From Lineus longissimus (lineage: Eukaryota; Nemertea; Pilidiophora; Heteronemertea; Lineidae), in assembly GCF_910592395.1 (NCBI RefSeq), contig NC_088318.1:16740349-16804348 (forward strand): 64,000 bases of DNA, read 5' to 3'. Numbering within the stretch: the first letter of the stretch is position 1; each line of letters opens with the position of its first letter. The notes beneath the pieces were generated by a model that had not been told where the DNA came from, ran no database searches, and worked only from the letters and a program-made list of their open reading frames with translations. Made by a program: the position numbers and the translations under genes. Of the stretch, positions 1-10,720 are shown in pieces.

Positions 1-390
1 TCCCCAGGTATATCCCACAAGCCACAAAACTTGATGTTCTGACATGTTCTGACAAACTTTGTGACAATAATCTCTCCTAACGTGAGCTATATTTAATATT
101 ATCGACAAAAGTTCACGTAAACTGAAGTGAATAACAAGGTAATTATCTGCAATCTAATGTACATAACTGTAAGTACCAGTAGTAAGTGAAGAACCATTGG
201 CATTACCAAGCCCCTAACAAGCATGCCATGAGTCATGACAAGATTTCACTTTTACTTAACTTAATCAGTTGCAAAATATGTTTGAGCAAATATCACCTTG
301 GTCCCAACCTGGTCAACTCACATCAACTCCATCAGAAGCAACTACTTTCAAGTATTGTTGTAATTAATGCAATTGTTTTACTTCTTTTAG
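1..390 (+). other. Upstream intron/flank of the C19orf12-like gene
   Basis: No protein-like frame is seen here. The stretch ends in a pyrimidine-rich acceptor (cttcttttag at 381-390), so it is probably the tail of an intron in the 5' UTR. The true promoter is not identifiable. Confidence 0.4.
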
Positions 391-410
391 GTTGATGAAG
401 ATCGTCAGAC

Positions 411-1030
411 ATGCCTGTCGATATTAATGACGTGGTGACTCTATTATCTAAACTCTCGGATGATGCAAAGTTGAGAGTGACAGTGAAGGAGTCTGTCAAG
501 GGAGGCGTGATATGTGGCGTTGCTTGTGCAATCGGTGGAGTTGTTGGTGGGCCAGTGGGATTGGCAGTTGGTGAGTGTTCGTCACTGTTGGTGAGTCAAA
601 ACAAAGCAGGAAAGTTCTTAAAAATTTTCTTGCATTACTTGTAATAAAAGAACTCTAAAATATCATACATATGTGTTTCTTTCTCAATATTCCGGAACTC
701 TATTGCGTACAAACCTTTTAAACTTGTTTTAAAAAGATGCTTACTCAAACCTATTTCGTGTTCATTGCAGGGGGTTCGCTTGGAGGCTGTGCAGCTGCTT
801 ACCTCGCCAAGGGAAAATTCGAGCCAGCAAGTAAGATCATCTTGGACATGGATGAGAAGAGAAGGCTCGAACTCTACAATTCTGCTTTGACCATTCTTGA
901 AAAGTTAAGATTCGACGACGTGTTGATGCTGAGTGCACTGGTTTATGGAGACGTTATGTTACAAAAGCAGCTTCTAGGGGTAGTTGTGAATCACCTTCAG
1001 GGTAATATGAAAATGACTGTTTTGGATTAA
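411..1030 (+). CDS. C19orf12: C19orf12 family membrane protein, two exons
   Basis: The coding exons are 411-570 and 771-1030, joined in phase 1, giving 139 residues against 141-152 for human C19orf12. The donor GTGAGT follows 570 and the acceptor TTCATTGCAG precedes 771. The joined frame reads through the glycine-zipper hydrophobic segment (GGVVGGPVGLAVG then GSLGGC), the region predicted to be membrane-inserted in the human protein. The C-terminal half (KFEPASKIILDM, ALTILEKL, LSALVYGD, LQKQLLGVVVNHL) follows the human order closely. In people this small protein lies at mitochondria, ER and their contacts, and its loss causes a neurodegeneration with brain iron accumulation; its biochemical activity is unsettled. 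A likely acceptor (CTTCTTTTAG, ending at 390) lies 20 bp before the ATG, so a non-coding first exon probably lies further upstream. Family call is firm; molecular function is not known. Confidence 0.9.
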
Positions 1031-1308
1031 TCATTCCTGTATCATCTTCACAAACTCCAAATCGCCAAGTCACTCACCAGAGCCATATAGATATATGTAT
1101 ATATATGTTGTGATGCAAACACATAAAGTTTAGGATCACATGTTTCAATGAAACCAAAATTAGCATTAAAATGCACATCTGTGTTTGTTAGACTCCATTT
1201 GGACTTTGAAGTTTCAGATCAAATGTAACATTGTGGTTTTTATTTTCTGTGCAAAAGCAGAGTGACATTTTTTTCCGGAAATTAAGTAAACACATGTGAA
1301 TAAAATTG

Positions 1309-1412
1309 CAAGGTGGTTCCAAGTGCTGTCTTTAAGAGAGGTGTCCTGATTAGAGAGGTCAAATTGGATGGAAGCAACCAATTTTGGTCCAAAACTAGTC
1401 TCCTGTCCTTCT
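1309..1412 (-). mobile_element. Truncated copy of TA-flanked MITE family
   Basis: It shares the family core (GAGAGGTGTCCTGATTAGAG, then CAAATTGGATGGA and a TTTGGTCC block) with the complete copies at 47175-47352 and 30054-30244. Both terminal inverted repeats are missing or decayed. Strand is arbitrary because the element is symmetric. Confidence 0.7.
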
Positions 1413-1514
1413 TTCACCGAGAAATACAGCTATGCATTTCAAAGAGCTTTTAGAGAATGTTTTAATTTTGCATAAATTAGATCACTGCATGCAGACTTCA
1501 GTGCCATCTTTGTA

Positions 1515-1520
1515 AATAAA
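1515..1520 (+). terminator. Candidate polyadenylation signal AATAAA
   Basis: A canonical AATAAA lies about 485 bp after the stop of the C19orf12-like gene, in AT-rich sequence. It is the first canonical hexamer I noticed downstream; cleavage here would place the repeat fragment at 1309-1412 inside the 3' UTR. Confidence 0.45.
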
Positions 1521-1987
1521 GTATTTATATATAATTTTAAAGGTATTTTGTGTCCATTTATGATTAGAATTTGTTTGGTGCATATTCAGTTGCAGCATAT
1601 AACTTCTATCAGACTTGAGGAAAAAGCGTCTTCCAGTAACCAGTATGTGATGGAATAAAAAGCAAAAACCCCCTTCTATGACCGGCTCATCAATTTCCCA
1701 TGTAATTTGATGTGCAAGAATAATTACTTTGAAGTTTATAGACCTGGCAGTTCTCCGATATACCGGTATTCCAGATATGCCTCTGTTTGTGTTTTCTGTC
1801 CCGATCTATGAAGGTGCAGGCTGTGAATTTATCGTACCACCCATCCACCAACTAGCTACGCCTAATGCTGCTTAACTTCGGTGATGGGGAAATCTGCACC
1901 AAATGCAAGGCTATAAAGGAATCCTCCAAAGCCTGGCTGGTTTAAACTCCCGGGGCAGTCCAGTCCTGATCCACTCATCTTACCGGG

Positions 1988-2035
1988 GGATAGGACGAGG
2001 TCGGTCCACTGCGTCCAGAGTGTAGGCTGGTTAGA
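1988..2035 (+). repeat. Dispersed repeat, GACGAGG...CACTGCGTCC motif, copy 1
   Basis: A stretch of about 40 bp with the order GGACGAGG, TCGGT, CACTGCGTCCAGAGTGTA recurs with changes at about 25985-26031 and 26505-26548. It looks like a fragment of an old interspersed element. No coding sense is apparent. Confidence 0.5.
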
Positions 2036-2125
2036 TGGGCTATATGTACTTTGGAGGGAGGTGGGGAGTTTCTGCAATACATCTTTTCTCCCGTTGACAA
2101 AGAGGGTACGGAGCTGAATTCAGTG

Positions 2126-2271
2126 TTCACCATGGTGAAGTCAGAGTTTATCATGCTCGCCATGGTGAATGTAGAATTTACCATGCTCACCATGGTAAAA
2201 TATTTCACCGTCCCAATTCACCATGGTGATGTACTGTCTGTTTGACATGGTGAATTGTGGATTTACAATGG
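2126..2271. repeat. Cluster of short palindromes on TTCACCATGGTGAA
   Basis: Within about 145 bp the 14-bp palindrome TTCACCATGGTGAA or close derivatives recur six to seven times, four of them with an intact CCATGG core. Spacers are AT-rich with recurring 'gaattta' or 'gagttta' strings. The arrangement looks like serial duplication of a small foldback unit. It is not coding in any consistent frame. Confidence 0.6.
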
Positions 2272-2629
2272 TGAAATTGAGACACATTTTTCCAATAAAG
2301 GGTGATCACAAAATCAATAAGAAGTATGTTTTTTAACACAGAATTTTTTTATTCATGAATTTCATATGCCATGGATAAACTCTATATCAAATTAACAAGG
2401 CCCTCAATAGGAATATAATACTTTTAAATTTCATAATGGAAAATTTGTCAAACACATTTAATATTATCTCACTGCACCACATGACAAATTCCTGGAGCAT
2501 TGGCCTTTAATGTTACTTGATATGGCAAAATTAGGCACTTTGGGGTCAAAGACAGATCTTGAGTTCTTGGCATAGAATGGACCGATTCTGCACAAAATTA
2601 CTTTGAAATGACATGTTAACACTTGTCAC

Positions 2630-2881
2630 TCACTTGAGAACTGATCGAGATACCGTATGCACTTCAGAACACACCTTTATGCTACTTGGGTTCATCCGGA
2701 GGACATGTCCGAGCCATCTTAGTCTGCGGCGTCTGATTACGTCGGCAAGGTCCTCTGTCTGCGTCTTCACACGGAGAGCTTCATTGGAGATTATCCTTGG
2801 ATAAATAACGTTGACACAGTAGTTTTGCAATGATGCACCCACAGGAGTTAAAAACAACAGTCTACAAAATATTGTAGGCAC
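2630..2881 (-). pseudogene. Non-LTR retrotransposon ORF2 C-terminal remnant
   Basis: The minus-strand frame contains a block beginning IISNEALRVKT and continuing IRRRRLRWLGHVLRM, the signature of the region after the reverse transcriptase domain in many animal LINEs (RTE/CR1-like 'craniofacial development protein 2-like' polyproteins). Flanking residues do not match and no upstream RT domain remains, so this is a dead 5'-truncated fragment. The family within the LINEs is not resolved. Confidence 0.75.
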
Positions 2882-3184
2882 TCATTTACCCGAGCCGAGT
2901 GGCATCTTTACATAAAAGGCCTTTAATTGACAAAATAAGACCCCTCGTCCAGTTTAAACAAGTACACACAGTACACTGCATTAGCCTATCTTAAAACAGA
3001 AAGGTAAGTGCTTGAGCAACTATCTATATTCTATAGACATATTCTATGAAAATATGAACACAAACTATTTCTAAATAAATGTTTAAAATTGCATTTGTCA
3101 GTTTAACATTGCTGTTGAAATGCCAACTTTATAAATATGTATATATCATGTAACATCTTCTATCACAATCATGTGCTCCTTGCT

Positions 3185-3314
3185 CAGTACAGATTATTAT
3201 TATTAAATTATTATTAAAAACATTTTTATAGCGCTTAACGTTGTTAAAACTTCTTAGCGCTTTACAATTTATAATAAAACATAACATTAATACATGATAG
3301 AATAAAAGTCATTA

Positions 3315-3350
<36 letters not shown>

Positions 3351-3510
3351 GCAAAGGATTCAAAAGAATTTCTTAAAAATATGAGTTTTTAGTGCAGTTT
3401 TAAAACGACCCAGGGTACTCTGGCCACGAACACTATTTGGAAGCTCATTCCATAGCTTTGGTCCCGCCACTGCGAATGCAGAGGAGCCTATCACCCGCTG
3501 CCCCGACAGA
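3185..3510 (-). mobile_element. 5'-truncated CR1/L2-like LINE 3' end
   Basis: Read on the minus strand it encodes the typical LINE tail (AFAVAGPKLWNELPNSVRG, then FKTALKTHIFKKFF and a stop). An untranslated tail follows with TGTAAAGCGCTAAG and GCGCTATAAA motifs and an ATT-type simple repeat. A homopolymer (31 or so A on the plus strand, about 3316-3349) has expanded or inserted inside it. The second copy of this LINE type is at 53745-54120. Confidence 0.8.
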
Positions 3511-3781
3511 TATCGTCATCACAAGAAATGTAGAACCCCACTGTTTGCAATACTAATGAATTTTCATTCAGTGCCTCCAAGAAATGCGAAGGCCTCAAAA
3601 ATGCTGGCCTGCCTCAAAATTAAAAATTATCCAGTTCAGCAACATTTTTCTGAAAATGGCGAACAACTATCAAACATATTCTGATACATATAGGGAAAAG
3701 GTGGCACTGAAATTATGGCAGTGCAGTTAACCCCTTCTCACAAAAATAATGGGGTTTACAGTAACTATTGGTTTTTTGTAA

Positions 3782-6700
3782 TTAAAGGTTTGACTGGATT
3801 GGTTGATTCAGTAGTTCATCCACCATCTTGACGGCATTGACAGATGTTCCCCAGCTGAGGCAGACGCCGTTACCTCCATGACCGTAATTGTGAACCACCT
3901 GAAAATGACCGGAAATGTATTATATGTATTATAAACCCAAAACATTTACTTTATTCTCATACACTGCATCAGCAGATTTTAAGACCCGCACTGCCAAACC
4001 ATCGTCAAAGTCTTCTTTTACAAATATTGAAATATCAGGACACTGTAAAACGCCAAATTTTCCCACCACGAAACTAAAACGCCCACAAAATTTTTGAAGT
4101 TTACAGAAATAAAATATCCCTTCCTACCTTCAGCTTCTGACCCCCGATATTCATGATCTCTTTCTCAACTCTAATCGGCTCTCGGTAGGGACGAAGACCA
4201 GCCCAAGATCTTATGATCTTAGCTCCCTGAAATGAGGAACATTAAAAACAACACAGTGTCAGTTGTAAATGCATCCACTGCACATTGTACCGCCAGCATA
4301 GCCCTCAGGGTCACAGGGAAACACAAGCAGGTGCACCACGGCAAGGTCTGGATCGACGACACCCAAAATCATGTACTTTATGTTTATATATCATTTATTC
4401 ATGTGAGTTTTGAAGTTGATGAATTTAGGACAACTCATATGAAGAAATGACATTGTGAAGAAAATTTGAAGAAAACCAGACTCACCCGCAGTGGAGGGTA
4501 GAAACGACATGCTTTTTCAAATATCTCTTCAGACTGTTTTTCATTAACGTCTGTGCTGAAATTATTCACTTCGCGGCACCCGCCAACAACTACATAGTCT
4601 GTGCTGAAAAGAAGATCCATACAAAGCTACTTGTTTTCAAATAGATATCTTGATATGATATTTACCTAGTCGGGTGTATTGCCCTTGATGAAAAACACTG
4701 CTGATGATTTTTCCGACACTGCACATGTACGGCACCCGTTACAGAGGTACTTTCGATGTGGCTCAAACAGAGCGAGTTGCATATGTCATGACTGCATCGA
4801 ATTATTTGTCATCCTGACAATATCAGGCCATTTCACTCAATGCGTAAGGAGAAGTCGTGTTGTAGGCCCTGTTTGCAAGAGGATGATTATTTGTATCCCT
4901 TAGTAGTTTCTCACGAGACGTCACAAGGCGAGTGAGTGAGGTGCAATGGAAATGAAACTTGCGACAGATGGTGTGACAGGGTAGTAATACAGCTTATACT
5001 AGTACAATGAAATAAAGCCACATAAAATTTTACAAAACTTATTGCATGATTGTAATATTCTCACACTAGTATTTCATCAGCAGATCGGTAATTTTGAACT
5101 GGAGCAGAACAACGACTCTATCATTGACATTGTCAATAACCGGTGACCGATGGATATTTTTCTGGGTACCGTGTGGGTTGACTAAATTGCACCCAATCTT
5201 ACCAAGGTATGATGTAAGTGCCGTCACCACTGTTCTCGTACACAGCATGTTTGATCCATGGCGCAGAAACCTGGAATATGGTTTCAAACAAGCAAATGAA
5301 GTACTGTAAACTGCTAAATTTTGGAAGGTACAAATTCAAAATAAAATAATAACAGAGATATCAAAACTAAAAATGGTCAGCAGAAATGAAAACTAGCTGG
5401 TTGGTACAGTTCACGCAATCCATTGTAACAACTAGGATAGTGTTTTGGCAATGTCAATTAATTTCAATTTTTTTTCTAAAACCAGCAAATATTCAGTAGA
5501 AGCAAGAATGACTCGCACGACAGCTTTCTTGTCTGGAGGCAATTTCTCTCATAGCAAATACAAAGATGAGACACGAACATAGAGACAGTAGATTATAGCC
5601 TGCGGATCGATAAAGCCGTTCCTCTCAGAAGTGGGCAAATTGAGGAATTTCACTAGAGAAAATTTTCAAGAATGGAAATACTAGGCATAATTCTTAGGAA
5701 TGGAAATGACGAAGAGACTTTCGGAAGAATGGAAAATGTTTATACATGATTCTGGAAAATGGAAATACAAGTAAGTCTTGGGAATGGAAGTTATTAATAT
5801 TGAGTCAATAACAGTAAGGAAAGGACATGATAGAGATAAAGTGTAATATCCATCAAATCTAGCTTTGTTATTTATCATACCTACCTGTAATATCTGTCCT
5901 CTGACGGGGTAAACTTTCATGTCACCCAACAGTTTCCGACTCCCGAATCCGGTGCAATTGACAACAATATCGTACTTGCCTGTAAACTGAAAGCAGATTG
6001 CGAACCATACATAGGAGGAATACTTTTAATCTTGAAAAGTTTGTTCCTCCTTTATACTTGAGCCATGAGGAAAATTATTTTAAAAAAAAATCTATTTGTT
6101 TACCCTATCCAAACACACCGTTTCATGATTAAAGAAAATGCACTAAACTTGTTTAGTTTTGGGCAATGGGAAAGCTCGTCCCCTTTGTCATCAAATGCTC
6201 AGCTGACCTCTGGAAAGGGCAGACTGGAATACTGGCAAAAATATATAAGCTCGCCTTATATATTTTTGATACTGAGCATGTACTCAAGTGATGAATATAT
6301 TCCAAAATGTTTGTGCTTAGTGCTGGTAGTTCTCCACCTTTCTCCAATTATAATACTCTTACCTCATCAAACGAATCGACTCTTCTTTTTTCTACTTTTC
6401 CCCCTTTCTCTTTGAACCTACAAGAAACAGAAATTTTCGTTGTTGTTGAAAGATTGGTACACAAATAAGACTAAAATTGCCATTTCTAATTTCTCCTTGT
6501 CAATAAGCTGCAGTTGTGATAATACTGGAAAGGGGTAAATTTTAAAAAACTAACTAACATTTTACGAGACTCTTCCAGCTTTGGCAACAATTTTAGCATG
6601 ACTTATATTTCCCATGATTGACTGAATTGTTATTTATAAATCATGTGGCATTTTAGACCAGCCCCCATTGCCCATCAGGGCTACACCAAATGTTTGAAAG

Positions 6701-8445
6701 GGTTAAAAAGATTACCATAATTATTTCATACTTTACCTTATCATTAACCATGGCAAATACCTGATGCATTGTGTGATAACAACAGTGGCGGTATAACCAT
6801 GGCTGAAAAGAATCGTTATTGTATATGAACACCTGGGAGATGAAAGATCAGTTTTATATATTTATTACTATTGAAATATTAGTACAACTGGAACTACCTA
6901 GCCCAATGCCAGGCACTACTTGTGTGAGGGAAAAGGCCATGTATGTGCAGGGCAATGGTGCCTAGATTGACATTGGTGATGATTATCGCTACAGACAATT
7001 TTAGCAACACCCAAGAGGGTTTTGGTATTTTGACATAGACCAAACGCTGAGGGTTCAGGAGGGTCTTGGTTGAGTCACCAAGACCCTCTCCACTCAGACT
7101 GAGGCCAGTTGATTTTCCCTTTAAAATAATTATTGGAGACACAAAGGTATTTTAAAATACTAGACTCAGCATTCCACTACATGTACATGTATCTATGATC
7201 AAAGCAACATACTTGAATTGAGTGCCCCATGTATGCACTTGGTCGAGGGTTAACTCGCGGTAGTCAAGACAAAACTCGGAGTAGACACCAGGCTTGAAAA
7301 CAGAGATAAAGTTTACAGTTTAACTATTGCTCTAAAAACTATACGATAGACATATATTATAATTTTAACATTTCACTTGAGATTTTTCAATATTGTGTCA
7401 AAAAAGGCCATTCTTTGTCAGTTATACTGAATACTGAAAATAAAAAATCTCATGCCCTTGTCATCTCTTTTAGGATCCGATATAGGCAATAGGCAATTTA
7501 ACTGAACTCCAATTATGATCCAGCATCAACAATGTTGTTACTGTCACCAACAATTTATTGTCTTAATTAATTCTTGCTGTCACAGACAGGTCCAATTTCT
7601 TAAAAAGTTTGACGAATTAGGTAGCAGTGCGCCCTTCTCGAAATTAAGCTCCGCCAATCCTCAGTTACTTACCCCGACGTAATCTTTAGAGACGTTGAAT
7701 AAAGTGACCAGTTGATTACCACTTTCTGCGGCTCCCGCTGACCGTGCCAAACCATGGAGGAAGTCCCATGAGTCTTTCGACCATTGTCTGGATAAAAAGG
7801 AATGAAAATGAAAATGTTGAACTTTTTCCATCTTTTTTTATGCAGAGCGAAAAAACCCACTATAAACTTAGATATTATGGCAGAACTACATGTTGGTAGA
7901 TACACAATCAATCTATATATATCGAGATGCAGAGAAACGATTCCATAACCAAAACTACTATGAACGAAATATTATTGTTACATAACAAATACTACCGAAT
8001 TTTCTACATAGTGATTGATTGTCATATTTAGATTGTTTGATACTTGAATAATACTAAATGGTGATGTTATTATGGGATGAAGATCAAGTTGGGTGCTGCG
8101 CCACAGGCTGGTGTCCTTGAAACAGCTTAGATTTACGAATAAAAACTCATTCCTGCTTAAGGTTTTAACCGGGCTGTTCAAAACTTCACATTTTTAGGCA
8201 TGGTCAGACTTCCATAGGTCATGAGATTCGGCTTTCTAACTTTCACTTTACCTCATTTGTTGGAGATCATTTCCGGCAGAATGATGCATCGTCGGTCGAT
8301 AAATTCCCGCCGCTCCATTGCTCGTAGTTTCTTTGGCAAACTTATCTGCTACCAAAGTGATATCGGCATTGGGATACTTCTCTTGTAACTGGACGGCCGC
8401 AGAGAGGCCCACTACCCCAGCACCAATGACGACGATTTTGGTCAT
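3782..8445 (-). CDS. DDO: D-aspartate oxidase (DAO/DDO family), ten exons
   Basis: The exons on the minus strand are 8252-8445, 7673-7787, 7213-7292, 6737-6802, 6363-6417, 5885-5986, 5203-5270, 4486-4603, 4128-4226 and 3782-3898. All phases agree and give 337 residues (human DDO 341). The enzyme oxidises D-amino acids to 2-oxo acids with FAD, releasing ammonia and hydrogen peroxide. Residues 4-13 form the dinucleotide motif ([10 protein letters not shown]); [33 protein letters not shown] and HNYGHGGNG are family blocks. Arg237 (GGCREV) and Arg278 fall where mammalian DDO has key arginines, and Tyr223 is kept; D-amino acid oxidase has Phe at the GGxR site, so D-aspartate oxidase is favoured. 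The C-terminal SNL is a PTS1 peroxisomal signal as in human DDO. An acceptor at 8465 leaves 19 nt of 5' UTR before the ATG. Substrate preference is inferred. Confidence 0.93.
4836..4888 (+). repeat. Dispersed 50-bp repeat, copy 1
   Basis: The stretch starting CACTCAATGCGTAAGGAGAA and ending GCAAGAGGATG is nearly identical to 19699-19746. This copy lies in an intron of the oxidase gene. The flanks do not match, so the pair looks like two fragments of one unknown interspersed element. Confidence 0.65.
7059..7088. repeat. Perfect 12-bp hairpin in an oxidase intron
   Basis: GAGGGTCTTGGT and its exact reverse complement are separated by the 6-bp loop TGAGTC. The hairpin lies in the intron between exons 3 and 4 of the D-aspartate oxidase gene. 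A looser GAGGGTTTTGGT upstream (about 7015) suggests a small local duplication. Confidence 0.6.
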
Positions 8446-9435
8446 CCTAAAACTTCTTGGAAGTCTGAAATATGTTAGTAAAAACGTCCCCTCGAGATAC
8501 ACCCTTATCCGATTTTGAGCTCAGTGAATGATTTGGGAACTTGGTTGAGAAACGCTGATGTTGAGCCTTTTTTTGTAGAAATTACAAGGAAGAAGTGATA
8601 CAGATTTCTAGTTCTGTCCATTATCATCATAGCATAGTCCATTTTTTATCTTTGCCATCAGAGATTTAGTCTACATCAAGTTATATCAAACACATTTCCC
8701 CGGGCCATGATCATCATGCCATGTGTGTGATTTTGAGTCTATCCTGGCAGAGACACTCATGCATGTACAGAACATTTGTTTACTCTCTATGATAAGACTG
8801 CCATTGGGGGATTGGCCTATACGACTTGGGAACTTCCGTCCCCCATATGGTACGGTTTGCGCATAACTGACCAATCAACTAACAGAGCCAGCAAATGACA
8901 TAAATCATGCATAATCACTAAATCAGGTGCACAATGCAGCTGTGTCATCTATGACTTGGACATCTCCTACTCCTTCAATCAAAGAAAACATCAGACATCA
9001 CATAGGCCATAGCATGCATTGCATAGCCATAGGCCTAGGGGTCAAAAACTAAACCCAAAATGAAAGATTACAGACCACGAAAGGCATTGTCAAACAACCC
9101 TGTCACTGTCCCCAAAATTTGAATCTTATGTTTACTTTAGATCAGGTCATTACCTTCTAGACTAGGCAATATACAAAAGATGGCAATCGAGTTGATTCAA
9201 AATAAGGAAATCGAAATGGGTGAAAGTCAGTCAGCTGATATATTTTCGTGACAGCTATACAACTGCTCAAAACATCGTCCATTCAGTTTCTTTAGCCTTG
9301 GTTAGATGACAGCACTTCCCAATCAGGGGAGCAATCTAAAATGTGGAAGCGGGAATGATAGTCAACTGGCAAAGCGAGGCGGGATGCCTCTCACACGCAC
9401 ACCACGCCCACACATGGCAGTGTCGTGTCGTGGTG
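8446..9435 (-). other. 5' flank of the oxidase gene
   Basis: No coding frame is supported. An acceptor (TATTTCAG on the minus strand) directly upstream of the first coding exon implies a non-coding exon somewhere in this interval; I could not place it. Nothing else stands out. Confidence 0.4.
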
Positions 9436-9896
9436 CAGCATGGGCTGATTCGGCCTGGCTGTGACTGTCTCATCTCTCTCACCATGTGGACAACTTGGCA
9501 GAGCAGCCAAGACTGATTCGGCCTGGCCTTGACCGTCTCATCTCTCTCACCATGTTGCCAACACGGTGGAGCAGCCAGGACTGATTCGGCCTGGCTGTGA
9601 CATTCTCACCATGTGGACAACTTGGCAGAGCAGCAAAGACTGATTTGGCCTGGCTGTGACCATCTCATCTCTCTCACCATGTGGACAACTTGGCAGAGCA
9701 GCAAAGACTGATGTGGCCTGGCTGTGACCGTTTCATCTCTCTCACCATGTGGACAACTTGGCAGAGCAGCAAAGACTGATGTGGCCTGGCTGTGACCGTC
9801 TCATCTCTCTCACCATGTGGACAACTTGGCAGAGCAGCAAAGACTGATTCGGCCTGGCTGTGACTGTCTCATCTCTCTCACCATGTGGACAACTTA
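9436..9896. repeat. 66-bp minisatellite, about 7 units
   Basis: Units carry CTGATTCGGCCTGGCTGTGA, TCATCTCTCTCACCATG and TGGACAACTTGGCAGAGCAG blocks. Successive ACCATGTGG starts near 9677, 9743 and 9809 give a 66-bp period; an earlier unit is shortened by a deletion. It lies between the bromodomain gene and the oxidase gene. The period is a multiple of three, so short open frames arise by chance; none is a convincing gene. Confidence 0.85.
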
Positions 9897-10720
9897 TGCT
9901 CTTCAAAGAGTAACAACATGGACAAGAACAACTTTGTGTCTTCAAGACATGGGCCAAATTCATGAAGAGTATTCAACAACTGATTAGACAGATTCAGGTC
10001 CTTCATGTAAATCTTCACAGAATATGGATAGGCCCTGAAACTGATTAGAGAGATGTGACACACGTCTAACCCTTAAACGCCTTTAATGAATTTGGCCCAT
10101 TACATGTACTTTTAAGGGACAGAGCTTAGAGCAGGTTAGTTGCTGTTTGTTTCTACAAATATTCTTTACTCTATCTTCATAAATACAACACAGAAATGAT
10201 CTTTCATTAGAATATAAAAATGGTGTATGTACAATGAACGCATGAATCAGGCTTATCCCAAACAATGGTGCTTCAGACGACTGCTAACATCGAAGAGTTT
10301 GCTAATTAATATAATTGGACAAATGATTTTAATTGGAAGTAAGCTACTGTCTGATGTCTGTTTGTAGAAATGCTAATCAAAATGCTCTGAAATGTCAATC
10401 AACCACTCCAACTTTGTTATTGTCTATTGTGCATTTGATTGATAATGAAATGAATGGCAGTGGCTTGAACTGAAGGTAGAAGCAGCTTTAATTCTCACCC
10501 AAAAACAGACTCTAGTGAAATATTTACAGAGCGGGAAAAGAACACTTAGATAGGGTTGAAGTTTTCAACAATGGGTGGTTCTGCTGTGAGTATTGCACAA
10601 AAGTGGATCAGTTTCATCTCTCAGAAGTCCAAACAATGCTCAAATGAAGATGTTGGAACATTTTTCTGAAATCTATAGTCACAATGAAATTGTCGACAGT
10701 TTGGATGAAGAACATATTGT
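9897..10720 (-). other. 3' flank of the bromodomain gene
   Basis: AT-rich non-coding sequence downstream of the bromodomain stop codon. A variant polyadenylation hexamer (ATTAAA on the minus strand, about 10486-10491) lies about 230 bp past the stop. No other feature was seen. Confidence 0.4.

Larger units (their letters stand above)
1031..1987 (+). other. 3' UTR and flank of the C19orf12-like gene
   Basis: This non-coding stretch contains an AT dinucleotide run near 1085-1108, a truncated copy of the TA-flanked inverted-repeat element (1309-1412) and an AATAAA at 1515-1520. No other gene is visible. Confidence 0.5.

Noticed and set aside
9742-9963. Minus-strand frame with repeated CPHGERDETVTARPNQS-like units
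   Set aside because: Generated by the 66-bp minisatellite whose unit is a multiple of three; no start, splice or domain support.
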